In this document: positions 1-10,749 of the stretch, one piece after another | Numbering within the stretch: the first letter of the stretch is position 1 | Layout: each line of letters opens with the position of its first letter | Assembly (NCBI RefSeq): GCF_026212465.1 | Contig: NC_080048.1 | Location: 28,436,317-28,500,316 of the forward strand | Source of the DNA: Amaranthus tricolor | Lineage: Eukaryota; Streptophyta; Magnoliopsida; Caryophyllales; Amaranthaceae | Reading direction: 5' to 3' | DNA: 64,000 nucleotides | Program-made: the position numbers and the translations under genes | The notes under the pieces: model-generated | Database searches by the model: none | What the model saw: only the letters and a program-made list of their open reading frames with translations | Told to the model about the DNA's origin: nothing

Positions 1-354
1 TGTTCATAATTTTCAAATATTGTTTATGTCGTTTGATAATCATGATACACTTTAATTTTAAAACATTGATATATCTTTGCATGTATTGTGATTGGATGTT
101 TGTTTACGTTTGATTGTGGATAATAGTTTATTATGTTTATTATGTTAATGATTTATTATCCATGCATATTTTTTTTATTGGCTTATATCTATGTTATATC
201 ATGTTCAATATTCTAATTTGAAACAGTTTTCAAAGTTTTGAAAAGTTTCTGTTTAATTAAAACTTAATGTGATTTATAATATATCTAAGTGATTATTCTT
301 CTCATGTTTTTCAATTCATGATAACTTAGTAATATGATTTAGGAAAATATGGTT
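1..354. other. AT-rich DNA, no gene seen
   Basis: AT-rich sequence without a convincing reading frame, splice-bounded exon or repeat structure on either strand. It borders the broken hAT transposase tail that begins near 355. Confidence 0.5.
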
Positions 355-1035
355 TTTCAATCCTATTCATCTTCGTCATCATCATCTTGTTGGTTCGATG
401 TTTTCGCTGCCTGTCTTCCCGACGATGATGTAGATGCATGCATCATCATCCATCGATCATCATCGTCTTGATCATCATCGTTCTTAAGTCCTTGTGTTCT
501 GACCTCCGCTTGATCCCAATCTTTCTTGCAAACACATATTTGAATAGTATATGGAGCAATACGAGATCTCTTTTCATTAAGAACTGCTCTACCTACACTA
601 AAAGCAGACTCCGACGCAATAGTAGAAGGAGGAATTTCAAGGATATCCTTTACAATTCTTGATAATATGGGGAATTGTATTGATTTTTCTTTCCACCATT
701 CTAAATAATTATAACTACCTTGTTCAATATCAAAGTGATGTTTAAGATATTATCTAGTTCTAAATATGAAGTGGAGGGTGAGGAAGAAGATGGTCCTACA
801 AAACTATCATCTTGGCTTATTATGTTAGCTATTATGGGATCATAATAAGTGAGACGTAATGAGAGGCTAACACGCCTAGACGTATCGTAACTTGGGTTAT
901 ATACATTAGAATAGTGATCATAAAAATCTGCTAAATGTTTTATCAATTTCTAACATAATTATGTATATCAATATGCGGACGATCTAATGATTAGTAGTAA
1001 AACCCTATTAATTTTAAAGACTCAATTCTCTTAAG
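355..1035 (-). pseudogene. hAT transposase C-terminal fragment, degenerate
   Basis: On the minus strand this segment matches, in shuffled frames, the C-terminal third of the intact hAT transposase at 19301-21717. The readable part includes YNPSYDTSRRVSLSLR, IIANIISQDDSFVG and YLELDNILN, against YNPKRDMSRRASVSAR, VIANIMTQDDSFVG and YLELDSYLK in the intact copy. The left end matches the stop-codon region of that copy, including the Asp-rich tail. Frameshifts and stops break the frame near 740 and again upstream. No terminal inverted repeat or TSD is seen at either edge, so this is a relic rather than a mobile copy. It would have supplied the hATC dimerisation domain. Confidence 0.8.
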
Positions 1036-1139
1036 TGATGATAATTCAAAACAGATATTAAATTAAACAATAAATTAAGTAATTATATTTAGTTGTTTAA
1101 GTAAGTTCAAAATCATATTAAATATTAAGTGATTAATTG

Positions 1140-1140
<1 letters not shown>

Positions 1141-1212
<72 letters not shown>
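1141..1212. repeat. compound (TA)n(CA)n microsatellite
   Basis: A run of TA dinucleotides passes directly into about 19 CA dinucleotides, ending at 1212. A simple sequence repeat likely to vary in length between individuals. Confidence 0.97.
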
Positions 1213-1216
<4 letters not shown>

Positions 1217-2761
1217 TAATCCACTAATTAGAACCTTTCAGATATTAGTAAGTAGTAACAATCTGTGCTAGATCACAGAACCTCTCTGATCTTATGTGCT
1301 CCTACTATATGTGCTTTTGTGTTGCTATGTCCAAACTACTCGTGTGCTTGTTCAGTTGTATCTGCTAGCATTGTGCCTGCATAAATATGTGATATAAATC
1401 GCTTTAGTTTGAATACTCATTTCAATTGTTTTTATTTTAATTTTTTTTAACAATTGATTTTTCGGTTAGTTTTGGTTTACATATTATTTACATTTTGATT
1501 TTTCCTTAATGATCAATTCGAAGTGAATATTTTTTTGCTTGAGTTGAGGGATGTTTTATTTTTCTTTTTATGATCGGATTTTAATTCGTTATTATTTTTT
1601 TTGATTCATTTGATTTTGATTTGGGTTTGAAGAAACAGTTGTTTTAGTTTCGATTTTGATGTTGTAGTTCTTTTTGTTTATTGATGAATTATCGTTTATA
1701 TTTAGGGTTTGTGATTTGAATTTGGGTGTTGTGTTGGATTTTGCGTTCTATGATAGGGATTTTTAATATGTTATGCTCATTTCTTGAAGAATGAAAATTT
1801 ATTTGAAGCATTAGCTTTGAAAAACAAAAGGTGAAACACAATACTTGGCTTTGAAAGAAAAATGTCTTAAAGATATTGGAAATACTCTAAGTCTTTAACA
1901 TGTGAAATACTTATTTTCGGCTGATTTTCTTTGGTTTTTGGAAGAAAAATAAATTATATGCCCACTATTGTGATGTTGGAGAATCAATCTAAAAGCCCAT
2001 TTATATATTTATCCCACCCCCAAATTTTATAAAAAAGAAAAAAAAAGGGAAAACAAACGGGAAATCCGTTCTAGCTGATTTATGGGAATAGTCAAGTGTA
2101 GAGTTATGAAGACATTTAAATTTGTTTTTTTAGCAAAAAACAACCTTGTTCCTGTATTATAAGATGTAGACCATACGTCATTCAACTCGAGGTCAGTAAT
2201 GTGATGATTTTATTGTGGGTGGTGGTGTTTATGTTTCTTTAGAATATGGATTGTGCAAGCAAGTTATACTGTGCACAGTGAACTTACTTACTCATTGGGC
2301 TCTGTGGGTAGTTGGTATGTTGGGAAATCTCCGTCCATTGCATCGAGCTTTTACTATTGACCATATTTGCACATATAGAGATTTAAATATTTCAAGGAGA
2401 TTTTTCTTGAGGATAGTTGGATTTGAGGCTTTGACATTGTTGTTGACTGAGAATAGTTTTCTTGTGGATTTTATTATGGAAGTTTGTTCTACAGATGCAA
2501 ATGTTCTAAAGGCTTATTTTATTATTTTTACTGGACGATTTTGTAATATAAGAAGTGCTAATTCTAAAGAAGAGTCTTAGTTTAAAATATTTTAACAAAA
2601 CCTAAATTGAAATAGAATGTTGTAGATATAATCTATATTAAGCATCTCTTGTTTTATTGCTATTCTGAATTATATTGCCCTTTTGTTGTAGCTTTTTAAT
2701 GGCTTTAGCTTATATATGATGGATTAATGACGGAATTGTGCAATTTAATACTTTTTTTTAG
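1213..2761. other. AT-rich flank upstream of the DDT-domain relic; one unexplained 121-codon frame
   Basis: No recognisable gene. T-rich sequence around 1420-1720 could be an intron or 5' leader of the relic gene that follows. An open frame on + at 2215-2580 would give a 121-residue hydrophobic protein (start MGGGVYVSLEYG, end IRSANSKEES). It matches no family I know, has no visible homologue in the window and no clear splice borders, so I do not call it a gene. A genuine acceptor (polypyrimidine tract then AG at 2760-2761) ends this region. Confidence 0.4.
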
Positions 2762-5375
2762 ATATGCTTGGTTTGTTTCCTCCAAAGTCTGTGCAACTGA
2801 AAAAGCTGTTCGCCATACAACCATGGTTGAATTTTGAAGAAAATGTGGGGAATCTTTTGATGGTGAGGCTTTCATCCTTCCATATTCTTTTTCTGGTTTC
2901 ACTACAAAAATTGTTGCTTGTAGCCACACTTAAAAATACAATAGCTAACACTTATATGTGTGCCTAAAATATTTCCCCACACTTAAATGAGTGTGGTCAA
3001 AAAAAGCGTGGGGAAAAATTAGGCACTCTTAATAAGTGTGGCTAATTATGGATTAGGTTACGCTTATAAGCGTGGCTAAAATGCACCTTTAGCCACACTT
3101 ATAAGTGATGAAATATCTCCTCACTTATAAGAGTGGGGAATTGGTACGAGTATATTAGTTTTTTTTAATTTCTTTTTCACATATATAAGCGTGGGGAAAA
3201 AGTTATTAACTAACTTGTAACTAATTTTAGCGCCAAATTTTATGTTATTTTATTTCTATTTTAAATATATTATTGTTTTCTTTTGTTAAAACTATTATTA
3301 TTGTGTATAATAATAATAATAATAAGTGAATAAATTTCTATATAATAAATCGATATCCAATTTACTAATCTATATAATAAATCGATATCCGAACTTGTCA
3401 TATGAATAAATTTCTCAGGCAGTAACACAGGAACAGTGAACTAAATACCCGAACGTGTCATATCCCCAGTTTCGGTATCAAACAACCTCACTTTACTAAT
3501 CTATATAATAAATCGATATCAAAAATGGTAATTTTCATTAATTGATACAATTTATAATATATCAGTATCAACAATCGGTATCAACAATGGCGAATTGAAA
3601 CCCTAATTGAAGATGACGGGACGAACCCGAAAACAAACACAATCCCCAATTTTATTCTATCCATGATTATTCATTGATACAATTTTTAATAGCAAGAGAA
3701 ACTTACTTGAAAGAGATACAAATTAACAATGGTATATAGTATTGAAGTCGAAAGAGATACAAATCAACGCTGAAGATGGCTCTTGAGAAGAATTTTTCAA
3801 GGGAGATTGATGTTCCTATATGCGTGAAATCTGTCTGCAAAATGCGTGAAATCTGTCTGCAAAATGGTGATTGAGGAACTGCAAAATGGAGATTGATGTT
3901 CCTGTATACGTGAACGATTGAGGAATGTCTCATGAAAATTGCAGTACAATTAGTTATTTTAGGAAACCTCAATATTGAAAATAAAGTCCCGCTCCATTAT
4001 ACTGACTTTTCTATTATCAAGCGCTTAAATTGAAATAACCAAATATAAACCCCAATATTGAAAATAAAGTCCCACTTTGATTTCCTGATTTTTCTATTTC
4101 AAGGCTTAAATTGAAATGATTAAGATATGGCTAAATTATTTTTGATATTTTTTTTTGAAATAATATCTATAAAAACGGTAATTCACTTAATTTTTAAAAT
4201 TATTTTTGATATGTTAGTAGTCACCCTTGCAAGTGTGGTTAAATTGATCCATTTTTCTAATATTTTTGCTACCTTTTCCCCACACTTATAAGTGAGGCTA
4301 TTTTCCCACACGTATTAAGTATGGCTAGACACATTATAGTAATTTTATTAATAAATAATTAACCACACTTAATTAAGTATGGCTAATTATGTGTGGCTAT
4401 AAGCAACATTTTTTTGTAGTGTTCGGGATTCTGATAGAACTTGAATCTTTTAACGACATACAATTTTTGTTTTTGTTTTCCAGGTTCTTACATCGGGTTG
4501 TTTACATGTGAATGTTCTCTTTGTGCATGTATGCATAGACATGATGTACCCTAATCTTCCTACGTCAAAGACTATTTAGAACTATATACAACCATTATCA
4601 TTTGAAAAACCATTTATTTAGAGTGAATATTATGTCTAACAAGTTCGAGGGTTGTATGTGAGTAGCCATGCTTCTCTTAATGTTTAGTTAGAGGCATATA
4701 ATTGATTCTCGCTGATACAACTAATATTATATAAGGGTGAATTTTTTTAATTAAGGCGAACTTTCATGAAATCCTGTCTGTATTGAGTTTACTTGTAGCT
4801 CGTCACTAGCTTTCTTAAATATGGTACAATAGCAAGTTCATGCTTAAAGTGAACTGCCTTTGGGTGTGTATTTTTATTTGCATTTGCATGATTGTATGCT
4901 TTTTATACTTGAGACATCCAAAGGGACGGTGTTTGATGACTTATGCTTAAATTATCGCTTAATGATAGATTAATTAGGCCTTTTCTTCTTTATATCATCG
5001 TTTCTCTTGTAATGTTTCTTTTTGTGGTTGTAACTTTTGTTGTAATCGAACTAATATTCTTGACGTCAGGTATAGAGATTTTTACTTATATTTACTGATG
5101 TTCTTGGATTGTGGCCGTGCACTCTTGATGAGTTCTTGCAAGCTTTTCATCATTATGTAAGTTCATAGACTTGATATATAATGCTGCAAATTTTATTTGT
5201 CGGTACGGACGTGGTTGAACTCGAGATAACTTTTAACCATCGTTATGATTCTCTTTCTTCCGGGATCCTCGACTACTAGGAGAAATTTATGTACCTCTTC
5301 TGAGGACTATAATCAAGCATACGGGACTTGGTGTGAACCAAAAAAATCTGGTTAATCCCTTTGGTAGACATTTTC
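2762..5375 (+). pseudogene. RLT-like homeobox-DDT protein, three-exon fragment, inactivated
   Basis: Three exon-like blocks encode part of the DDT-domain region of RINGLET (RLT)-type proteins, which in Arabidopsis partner ISWI chromatin remodellers. Exon A (2762-2862, after a TTTTTTTAG acceptor, before GTGAGG) reads LFPPKSVQLKKLFAIQPW then EENVGNLLM. Exon B (5070-5156, donor GTAAGT) reads TDVLGLWPCTLDEFLQAFHH. Exon C (5264 to about 5375) reads PRLLGEIYVPLLRTIIK then GLGVNQ. Two lesions show it is dead. The second codon of exon B, where the family has Trp, is TAG (5073-5075), and the AG expected before exon C is GG (5262-5263). No homeodomain or later WHIM region is present nearby. The first intron holds a 1.5-kb CACTA-type element. 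Assignment to RLT rather than another DDT protein comes from remembered family motifs. Confidence 0.78.
2900..4421. mobile_element. non-autonomous CACTA-type element inside the relic's intron
   Basis: The ends are inverted: the left begins CACTACAAAAATTGTTGCTT and the right, read inward on the other strand, begins CACTACAAAAAAATGTTGCT. CACTACAAAAA is a classic plant CACTA (En/Spm) terminus. Subterminal copies of AGCCACACTTATAAGTG and its complement recur within about 300 bp of both ends, as expected for transposase-binding subterminal repeats. The interior holds short repeats of AATCTATATAATAAATCGAT near 3330-3510 and no transposase. Flanking triplets are TTT and TTC, so the expected 3-bp duplication is not exact. 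It differs in sequence from the CACTAGTGG-ended family elsewhere in the window. Confidence 0.82.
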
Positions 5376-6766
5376 AGCCTTTGCATTTTTTTTCACATAT
5401 TTGCTACAATTAGGACTTTAATCTTAGTCTCTCTATGTACTAGGAATTAATTTTGTTATAACTAAGCACGGAAAAGTGGACGGTTAAATTTTTCTTCTTT
5501 GCAAAACTAAATATTGAGTAATGGATACAATAGCTAAGGATAAAATCGATACAGATTAAAATCGTAAATCAAACCAATTCAAAACCAAACATGATATTTG
5601 TTTTATACTTTCTATAATTTGGTTTGGATTTGGATTTGATATTTCAAAATAAAAATATTTTTGTTTAAATTAAATTGAACGTAAAAAAACTAAAAATCAA
5701 AATTTTAAGCCGAATTAAAAGAAGAGCTCACTTTATAGATTTGAAAAAACTAATGCTATAGCAAACCTTGTGCAACCAAACATTGGGATTTGTATTATCA
5801 TCTTAAATAAGAAACTTATGCGTTCTTATAATATAAATAAGCCTTTAATTAGCTTAAAATTAGTTTAGATTGGACCAAAAAAGTTAAACCGTATAAATTT
5901 GGTTTAGTGTGATATATTTGGATTATTACTAGGTTTGGTTTGGATTCAGATAGAAAAATCAAACACCAATTAAATTAGATTTGATTTGGTTTTATAAAAA
6001 TTTCAAACCGCACTTCAACCCTATATACATTGTGATACCCTAGGTTGCACTTTAAAAAGGATTGATAGACTACCAATATCATCAATGTACATATTCTTTT
6101 CAAGGGAGCCCATTTTCTAAGAACTCTAAGGTTAAGCGTGCTTGGTGGGAAGCAATTTTAGGATATGTGACCTCCTGGAAAGTGCTATCATATGCACATA
6201 GGTGAGGTCAAAGTGCGTAAAAATAGCCTTTATTGGTTGTCAACGACCATTTGAAAGGTTTGGAGGTGTTACATACACCTCCATCAATTTCATATCCCTC
6301 CCTATATAGAGAAAATTAAGCTAGGGAATAAAAAAATCGAATATATGCTAGTCCATTTGTAGTCTAAGTCCGATCCATTGTACATAAACATGACCTCTTT
6401 CAAAATGGGTTCTCTAGTCATTGTCTAGTTTATTCGGCCAATAATAATATTTATCGTCTAACAAATAAATATTAATTATAAAGATGTCTGACTTATTCAC
6501 CGTTATCATCTCTACTCTTCAATTGTATTTTGTCTTATTGGATAACTATAAATTCGAATTATCACTATATTAGTGGGGAGTAATTTTATTAGGATTGATA
6601 CAGTATATATGTAATAGATATTGGGAAATTATTTCCACCAAAAAGTAATTTTATCATTAGCGATCCATAATTTTATCCATACATGAAAGGGTAGAGATAA
6701 AGCATGAAAAGATGGATAAAAAGTAAGTTTCTCTGAGGTTAGCAATTAAAGCCTTAGTCAGAGAAA
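5376..6766. other. intergenic DNA, no gene seen
   Basis: AT-rich. From about 5570 to 6010 there are many copies of AACCAAAC/GTTTGGTTT-like words, which may be a decayed MITE, but no clear termini or target duplication were found. The RIP gene's 3' flank starts at the right edge. Confidence 0.4.

Positions 6767-6819
<53 letters not shown>
6767..6819. repeat. (ATT)n microsatellite in the RIP 3' flank
   Basis: About 17 ATT trinucleotides. On the RIP coding strand it reads (AAT)n and starts about 50 nt past the stop codon, so it is probably within the 3' UTR. AAUAAU-like words can act as plant poly(A) near-upstream elements, so the repeat might influence polyadenylation (inference). Confidence 0.95.
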
Positions 6820-6820
<1 letters not shown>

Positions 6821-6869
6821 GAAATGAAGACCGAATACTTAACAGCTAGCTCGGCAAGCAGCTCCTGTC

Positions 6870-7802
6870 TCACATAAGTACAGATTCAAGAAAAGCAAGT
6901 CCATCATTATTATCGTCATTCAGAATATAATTGGTACTCTTGTACTTAAGAATACCTATTTCATCTTTAATCTCATCCACATTATTGTACACATCATCAC
7001 CAACTTGAAGCGGTGGAGAAAACTCCTTGCATTCAGGTGCAGCATTATGAATAGCATTTGAAATTTTCTCCCATTCATCTTGAAAACTTACCGTTTTCAA
7101 TTTCAAATCCTCTGAATTATCCCCTGCAACAATCGAGTTCTCCATAAGTCTAAATCGTGCAGCCTCAGCCACCATTTGAATCGCGATAAGTAAGAACTTA
7201 GCTTCTTTCTTGACATTATCATTCAATTCATCCGTTGTAACATTATACACACTTGTAATGGCTTCGTCTAAGCTAGCAATTCCGAGCATAAGATCTTCTC
7301 TCTTTACGCCTGCCGCCTTCTCAAGACTACTGTAGTCGCTCGCAAAGCTAGCTGTTCGTACTTCTGAATTTATAAACACGCTTTCCTTAATATATTGGGG
7401 AGTGTCACTAAAGTAATTTGCTCGAGTTTTTCCATTGTATTTCTTGCTGTCTTCGTAACCCCATACGTATAAATTTGTGACCTCTACGGCTAAGGTGACC
7501 CATTTTTTTTTACCAGTTTGAAGCTTAACGTAAACATAACCTTGTCCTCTTGGTTGCTTACTAGGTGTTGTTTTTAAGCCGCATGATCTAACATTGGATG
7601 TTATGGCATTGCGTAATCTGGTTAAGAATTTTGAGTAGCTTCTGAAACCATTTTTGAGTTCGAATGTGACTGTTCTGAAAGCTGTCAATTCACTTTCAAA
7701 TTGTGGTTGTTGTTGTTCTTCGATGGCTAAACTTGGGGTAAGTAGTAGCATCAACATTAACGTACACCAACAAACACACACTGTTGCAATCCATGTCTTC
7801 AT
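6870..7802 (-). CDS. type 1 ribosome-inactivating protein (rRNA N-glycosylase)
   Basis: A single open frame of 310 residues, the usual size of a type 1 RIP precursor. RIPs remove one adenine from the sarcin-ricin loop of large-subunit rRNA; plants use them against viruses and herbivores. Residues 1-26 look like a signal peptide (hydrophobic LMLMLLLTP core, likely cleavage after LA at 25-26), so the protein should be secreted or vacuolar. The family's active-site positions appear conserved: Tyr112 in NLYVWGY, Tyr157 in FASDYSSLEKAAG, Glu213 and Arg216 in QMVAEAARFR, and Trp244 in DEWEKIS. One N-glycosylation sequon lies at Asn187 (NVT). Cys74 and Cys258 are the only cysteines clearly outside the signal peptide. 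There is no lectin B chain, which excludes type 2. It is intronless and starts at the first ATG, with no upstream in-frame alternative. It is the only intact non-transposon gene found. Family is near certain; the exact orthologue is not known. Confidence 0.93.
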   Translation of the reverse strand: MKTWIATVCVCWCTLMLMLLLTPSLAIEEQQQPQFESELTAFRTVTFELKNGFRSYSKFLTRLRNAITSNVRSCGLKTTPSKQPRGQGYVYVKLQTGKKKWVTLAVEVTNLYVWGYEDSKKYNGKTRANYFSDTPQYIKESVFINSEVRTASFASDYSSLEKAAGVKREDLMLGIASLDEAITSVYNVTTDELNDNVKKEAKFLLIAIQMVAEAARFRLMENSIVAGDNSEDLKLKTVSFQDEWEKISNAIHNAAPECKEFSPPLQVGDDVYNNVDEIKDEIGILKYKSTNYILNDDNNDGLAFLESVLM

Positions 7803-7823
7803 GCTTGTTTCTTTTTCTTGAGC

Positions 7824-7860
7824 TATAAATTTAAGCTTATGTTAATATATAATATATATT
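7824..7860 (-). promoter_or_regulatory. candidate TATA region of the RIP gene
   Basis: On the coding strand, AATATATATTATATATTAAC (7841-7860) and ATTTATAG (about 7823-7830) lie 20-60 nt upstream of the start codon. Either could be a TATA box, implying a very short 5' leader. AT-richness makes such matches common, so support is weak. Confidence 0.3.
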
Positions 7861-8576
7861 GAGTCTTGCAAAAGAAATTAAAACTAAAAAAATCGGCAGT
7901 CATATTTACCTTACCTACATAGGAAAATCCAAATTAGATGAACTATAAGGTAAATTAAATTATTTAAAGTTGAAAGAAAACTCTCACTTAAAAGGTCGAA
8001 CAATTATAAAATTCTCAGTGTTTTGCCTTTAAACTCCACTCATTTATGCATATTTTCTTTTGAAGGGCTTTTAAGAGAAAATATACATAAAAGTATCATA
8101 TTTCATCTTCTCATTATTTGTGATATCTATAACTATTACTAAAACAAAACACTGTTGTTGTCATTATTTTTTAAAATTGTTTACGTGTCACTTTTTCAAT
8201 AAAACTTTTCCCTTTAAAACTCAATGATAATGTCATTGTATTTATTACTAATATTTATATGTTTGACTTTTTTTATTTTCTAATTACCAATATAATATTA
8301 TCAATATTGATTGATTTTTTACTTTTTAGATCATTTCATTTAATGTATTAGAAAATTATATATTTTATTTTATTTTCCTTCAATTATTTATAAAATCTTT
8401 ATAATGTTATTTATTAAATGAGTATAGGATATTTTGAGATGATTAAAACATAAAACCATCAATTTTGAATTTTTTTTAAATAAATATGTCAAAAAATTTA
8501 ATAAAACCGTGCATCGAATTTCTTTTAAGGGCCTATCTGGATTTAAGGATTTGATTAAAGAGTAATTATTTTTGAC

Positions 8577-8740
8577 TAGAGGTGTTCAAAACAGACTTGA
8601 TGATCCGATATTTACCCGATCTTGAAATTAAATTTGACTTAAACCGACTTCAATTGAATTTAAAATAATGTAGAAATCAATATGGACACAAAACCCAATT
8701 TTAAACTGCCCGAAACACCTGACGTGAGTAAACACCTCTA
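8577..8740. mobile_element. 164-bp hAT-type MITE
   Basis: The left end reads TAGAGGTGTTCAAA and the right end TAAACACCTCTA, inverted repeats of the TAGAGGTGTT type seen in many plant hAT MITEs. The 8-bp flanks, TTTTTGAC and TTTTTTAA, agree at 6 of 8 positions, consistent with an old target duplication. Non-coding. Confidence 0.7.
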
Positions 8741-9570
8741 TTTTTTAACACACTTAGTCTAGAAGACTACAATAAGGGGTGAAATTGTACATGGGTGGTT
8801 TTTTTGTTGGTTTGGTATTTTTCAGTGATACTCTTCTCTTTAACAAAAACTCATTCATTCCCTTCATCTTCACCTTGGAATTCCCTCTTCAAATACTCAA
8901 GCATGAAAAAAAGAATTTATCATCAAATTGCATCTTTACTCTCTCTCCTCTCCCTCATATTTACTGCAATGTCACCATCAAGCTTGATTTGATTTCAAGT
9001 ACAACAACATCGAAAATCTTCTTGGTAGATGCCATTCGTTTCCATTTGCTAAAATCACAAGTTTTTTGGTTTAGGGTTTATAATTGGGGTTTTTGGAGGA
9101 AAGAATTTAGTAATAAATTATGTTTCAAATAAATTAATTTATGAGAAATTAGGATTTTGTAGGATCCACTTTATGGTTTGAAACTCTTTTGAAATTGGAT
9201 TTAATTTAAGTTAGTTTAGTAAAACTTTGCTTTGCATTTTGACTGCAAGAATGAAAGCCAAATTATATTTAGTATGTTTTGTTTTCTGCCAAAAACACAT
9301 CAAGAATCGGATTTACACGTATGTGTATTTTGCATGATTGTATCTATGATCTATATATTAACTAATATCTTGAAATATTAAATTGAGAAAAGAAATATGA
9401 AATCGTTCAAGTTTCTTAACAAATGTTGTGTGTCTTGCTCTTACATAACTTTTTCAATAAATAATATGACTTGTGCTCTCCTGTAACTTCGTTTTCTATC
9501 TAACCGTTCAAGGATAATAATATCTATCAAAAATAGATTTAAGAAAATAACTTATGGAATGCTAATTGAT

Positions 9571-9664
9571 TACTTTTTCGTCTTATTGAATTTACTACTG
9601 AAAATAATATGATATGTGAGAAAATATCACTTTAAATAGTAAATTCAAAGGGACGGAGGTAGTA
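9571..9664. mobile_element. Stowaway-like MITE (small, diverged)
   Basis: The right end read inward is TACTACCTCCGTCCCTTTGA, close to the plant Stowaway terminus CTCCCTCCGTCCC. The left end, TTACTTTTTCGTCTTATTGA, is its diverged partner, and both continue into AATTTACTA. Total about 94 bp; flanked by TA. Confidence 0.55.
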
Positions 9665-10649
9665 TTTCATATGTTTCTAAAATATTGCTAACAACAAGAT
9701 ATTTTACACATATTTAAAAGCTGTTTAGAGGAATAGAGAGAGTAATTATGAGCATAAACATGGAAAAAAATTAATCACATGAATTAAGTCTATTTTATGG
9801 CATTAGTAATCAGACAATTAGCGACATATAAGTCCAACAAATAAAAGGTAATTCAATCAAATCAATAAATATTACTACTTCCTAATAAGTCGGTCATATA
9901 CAATATTTAAACCTTTAATATGTCTAATTGTGTTTAATTAAAAATTAAGAAAAATAATATTATTAATGCTTACATTGAGTCATATAAAACAAGATTTTAC
10001 TTAATTATATTTTAACTTGTAGAATAAGAAAAAAAAATACAAATTAAAAGTGATAAGTCAGTAGTAATTAAAAATTCAATGGACCATTAGGTTGAACGGG
10101 AAGGTCCCATTTGGTTGAATAGGAGGGTCAATTAAGGAAAAGCAAATAAGTGTGACTCATTTATTAAAACATTAAAATTTTCCACCCTTTACATGAAACC
10201 AAAATCATAAAAGATAGAAAGAAATTCAAATGTCTAAAAATATAAAATAAATAAAAAATTAGACCTAATCGATTATAATGATTTTCAGATGTGCATATCA
10301 ATTTCAGCAACATCTCCCTTGAAGTTTGAAGGTACGAATCACAATCATGCATAACATTTATGGATATATAATAAGTAGAAAGTAATAACGACCGTGAATT
10401 ATTTATCTCATAGAATGAGTCATTATGGGCTTCCCCAAATATCATATCTAAGATAGATCATGTTTATCAAATTAAATAATATGTTTTGCAAATAACAATC
10501 AAATCCAACAACCAAATTAATTTATACTCGCAGAGCAAGCGATATTTTTTGACCAAATTAACAATAGTCATTGATTTTATTAGAAAATTAGTAAAAATTA
10601 TACAAAATTGACATGTATTTTATGTTAAATGCACACATATAGGTAAATA

Positions 10650-10749
10650 TATGCACTTACACGAGTGTTAAGCTAGTATTCCTAAGCTTCTACTTTTTAT
10701 ATGAATAGCGTTATCAAAATTTATACGCACTTACACGAGTGTTAAGCTA
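10650..10749. repeat. pair of 25-bp direct repeats
   Basis: The word CACTTACACGAGTGTTAAGC occurs in near-identical 25-bp context at 10650-10675 and 10723-10749, start to start 73 bp. It contains the partial palindrome ACACGAGTGT. Function unknown. Confidence 0.7.

Noticed and set aside
438..662. Plus-strand frame with His-rich start
   Set aside because: Antisense of the degenerate hAT transposase tail; His codons are complements of the Asp-rich tail repeats.
8779..9132. 117-codon frame with a hydrophobic start
   Set aside because: No family match, and T-rich sequence makes such frames likely; kept only as a note in the interval description.
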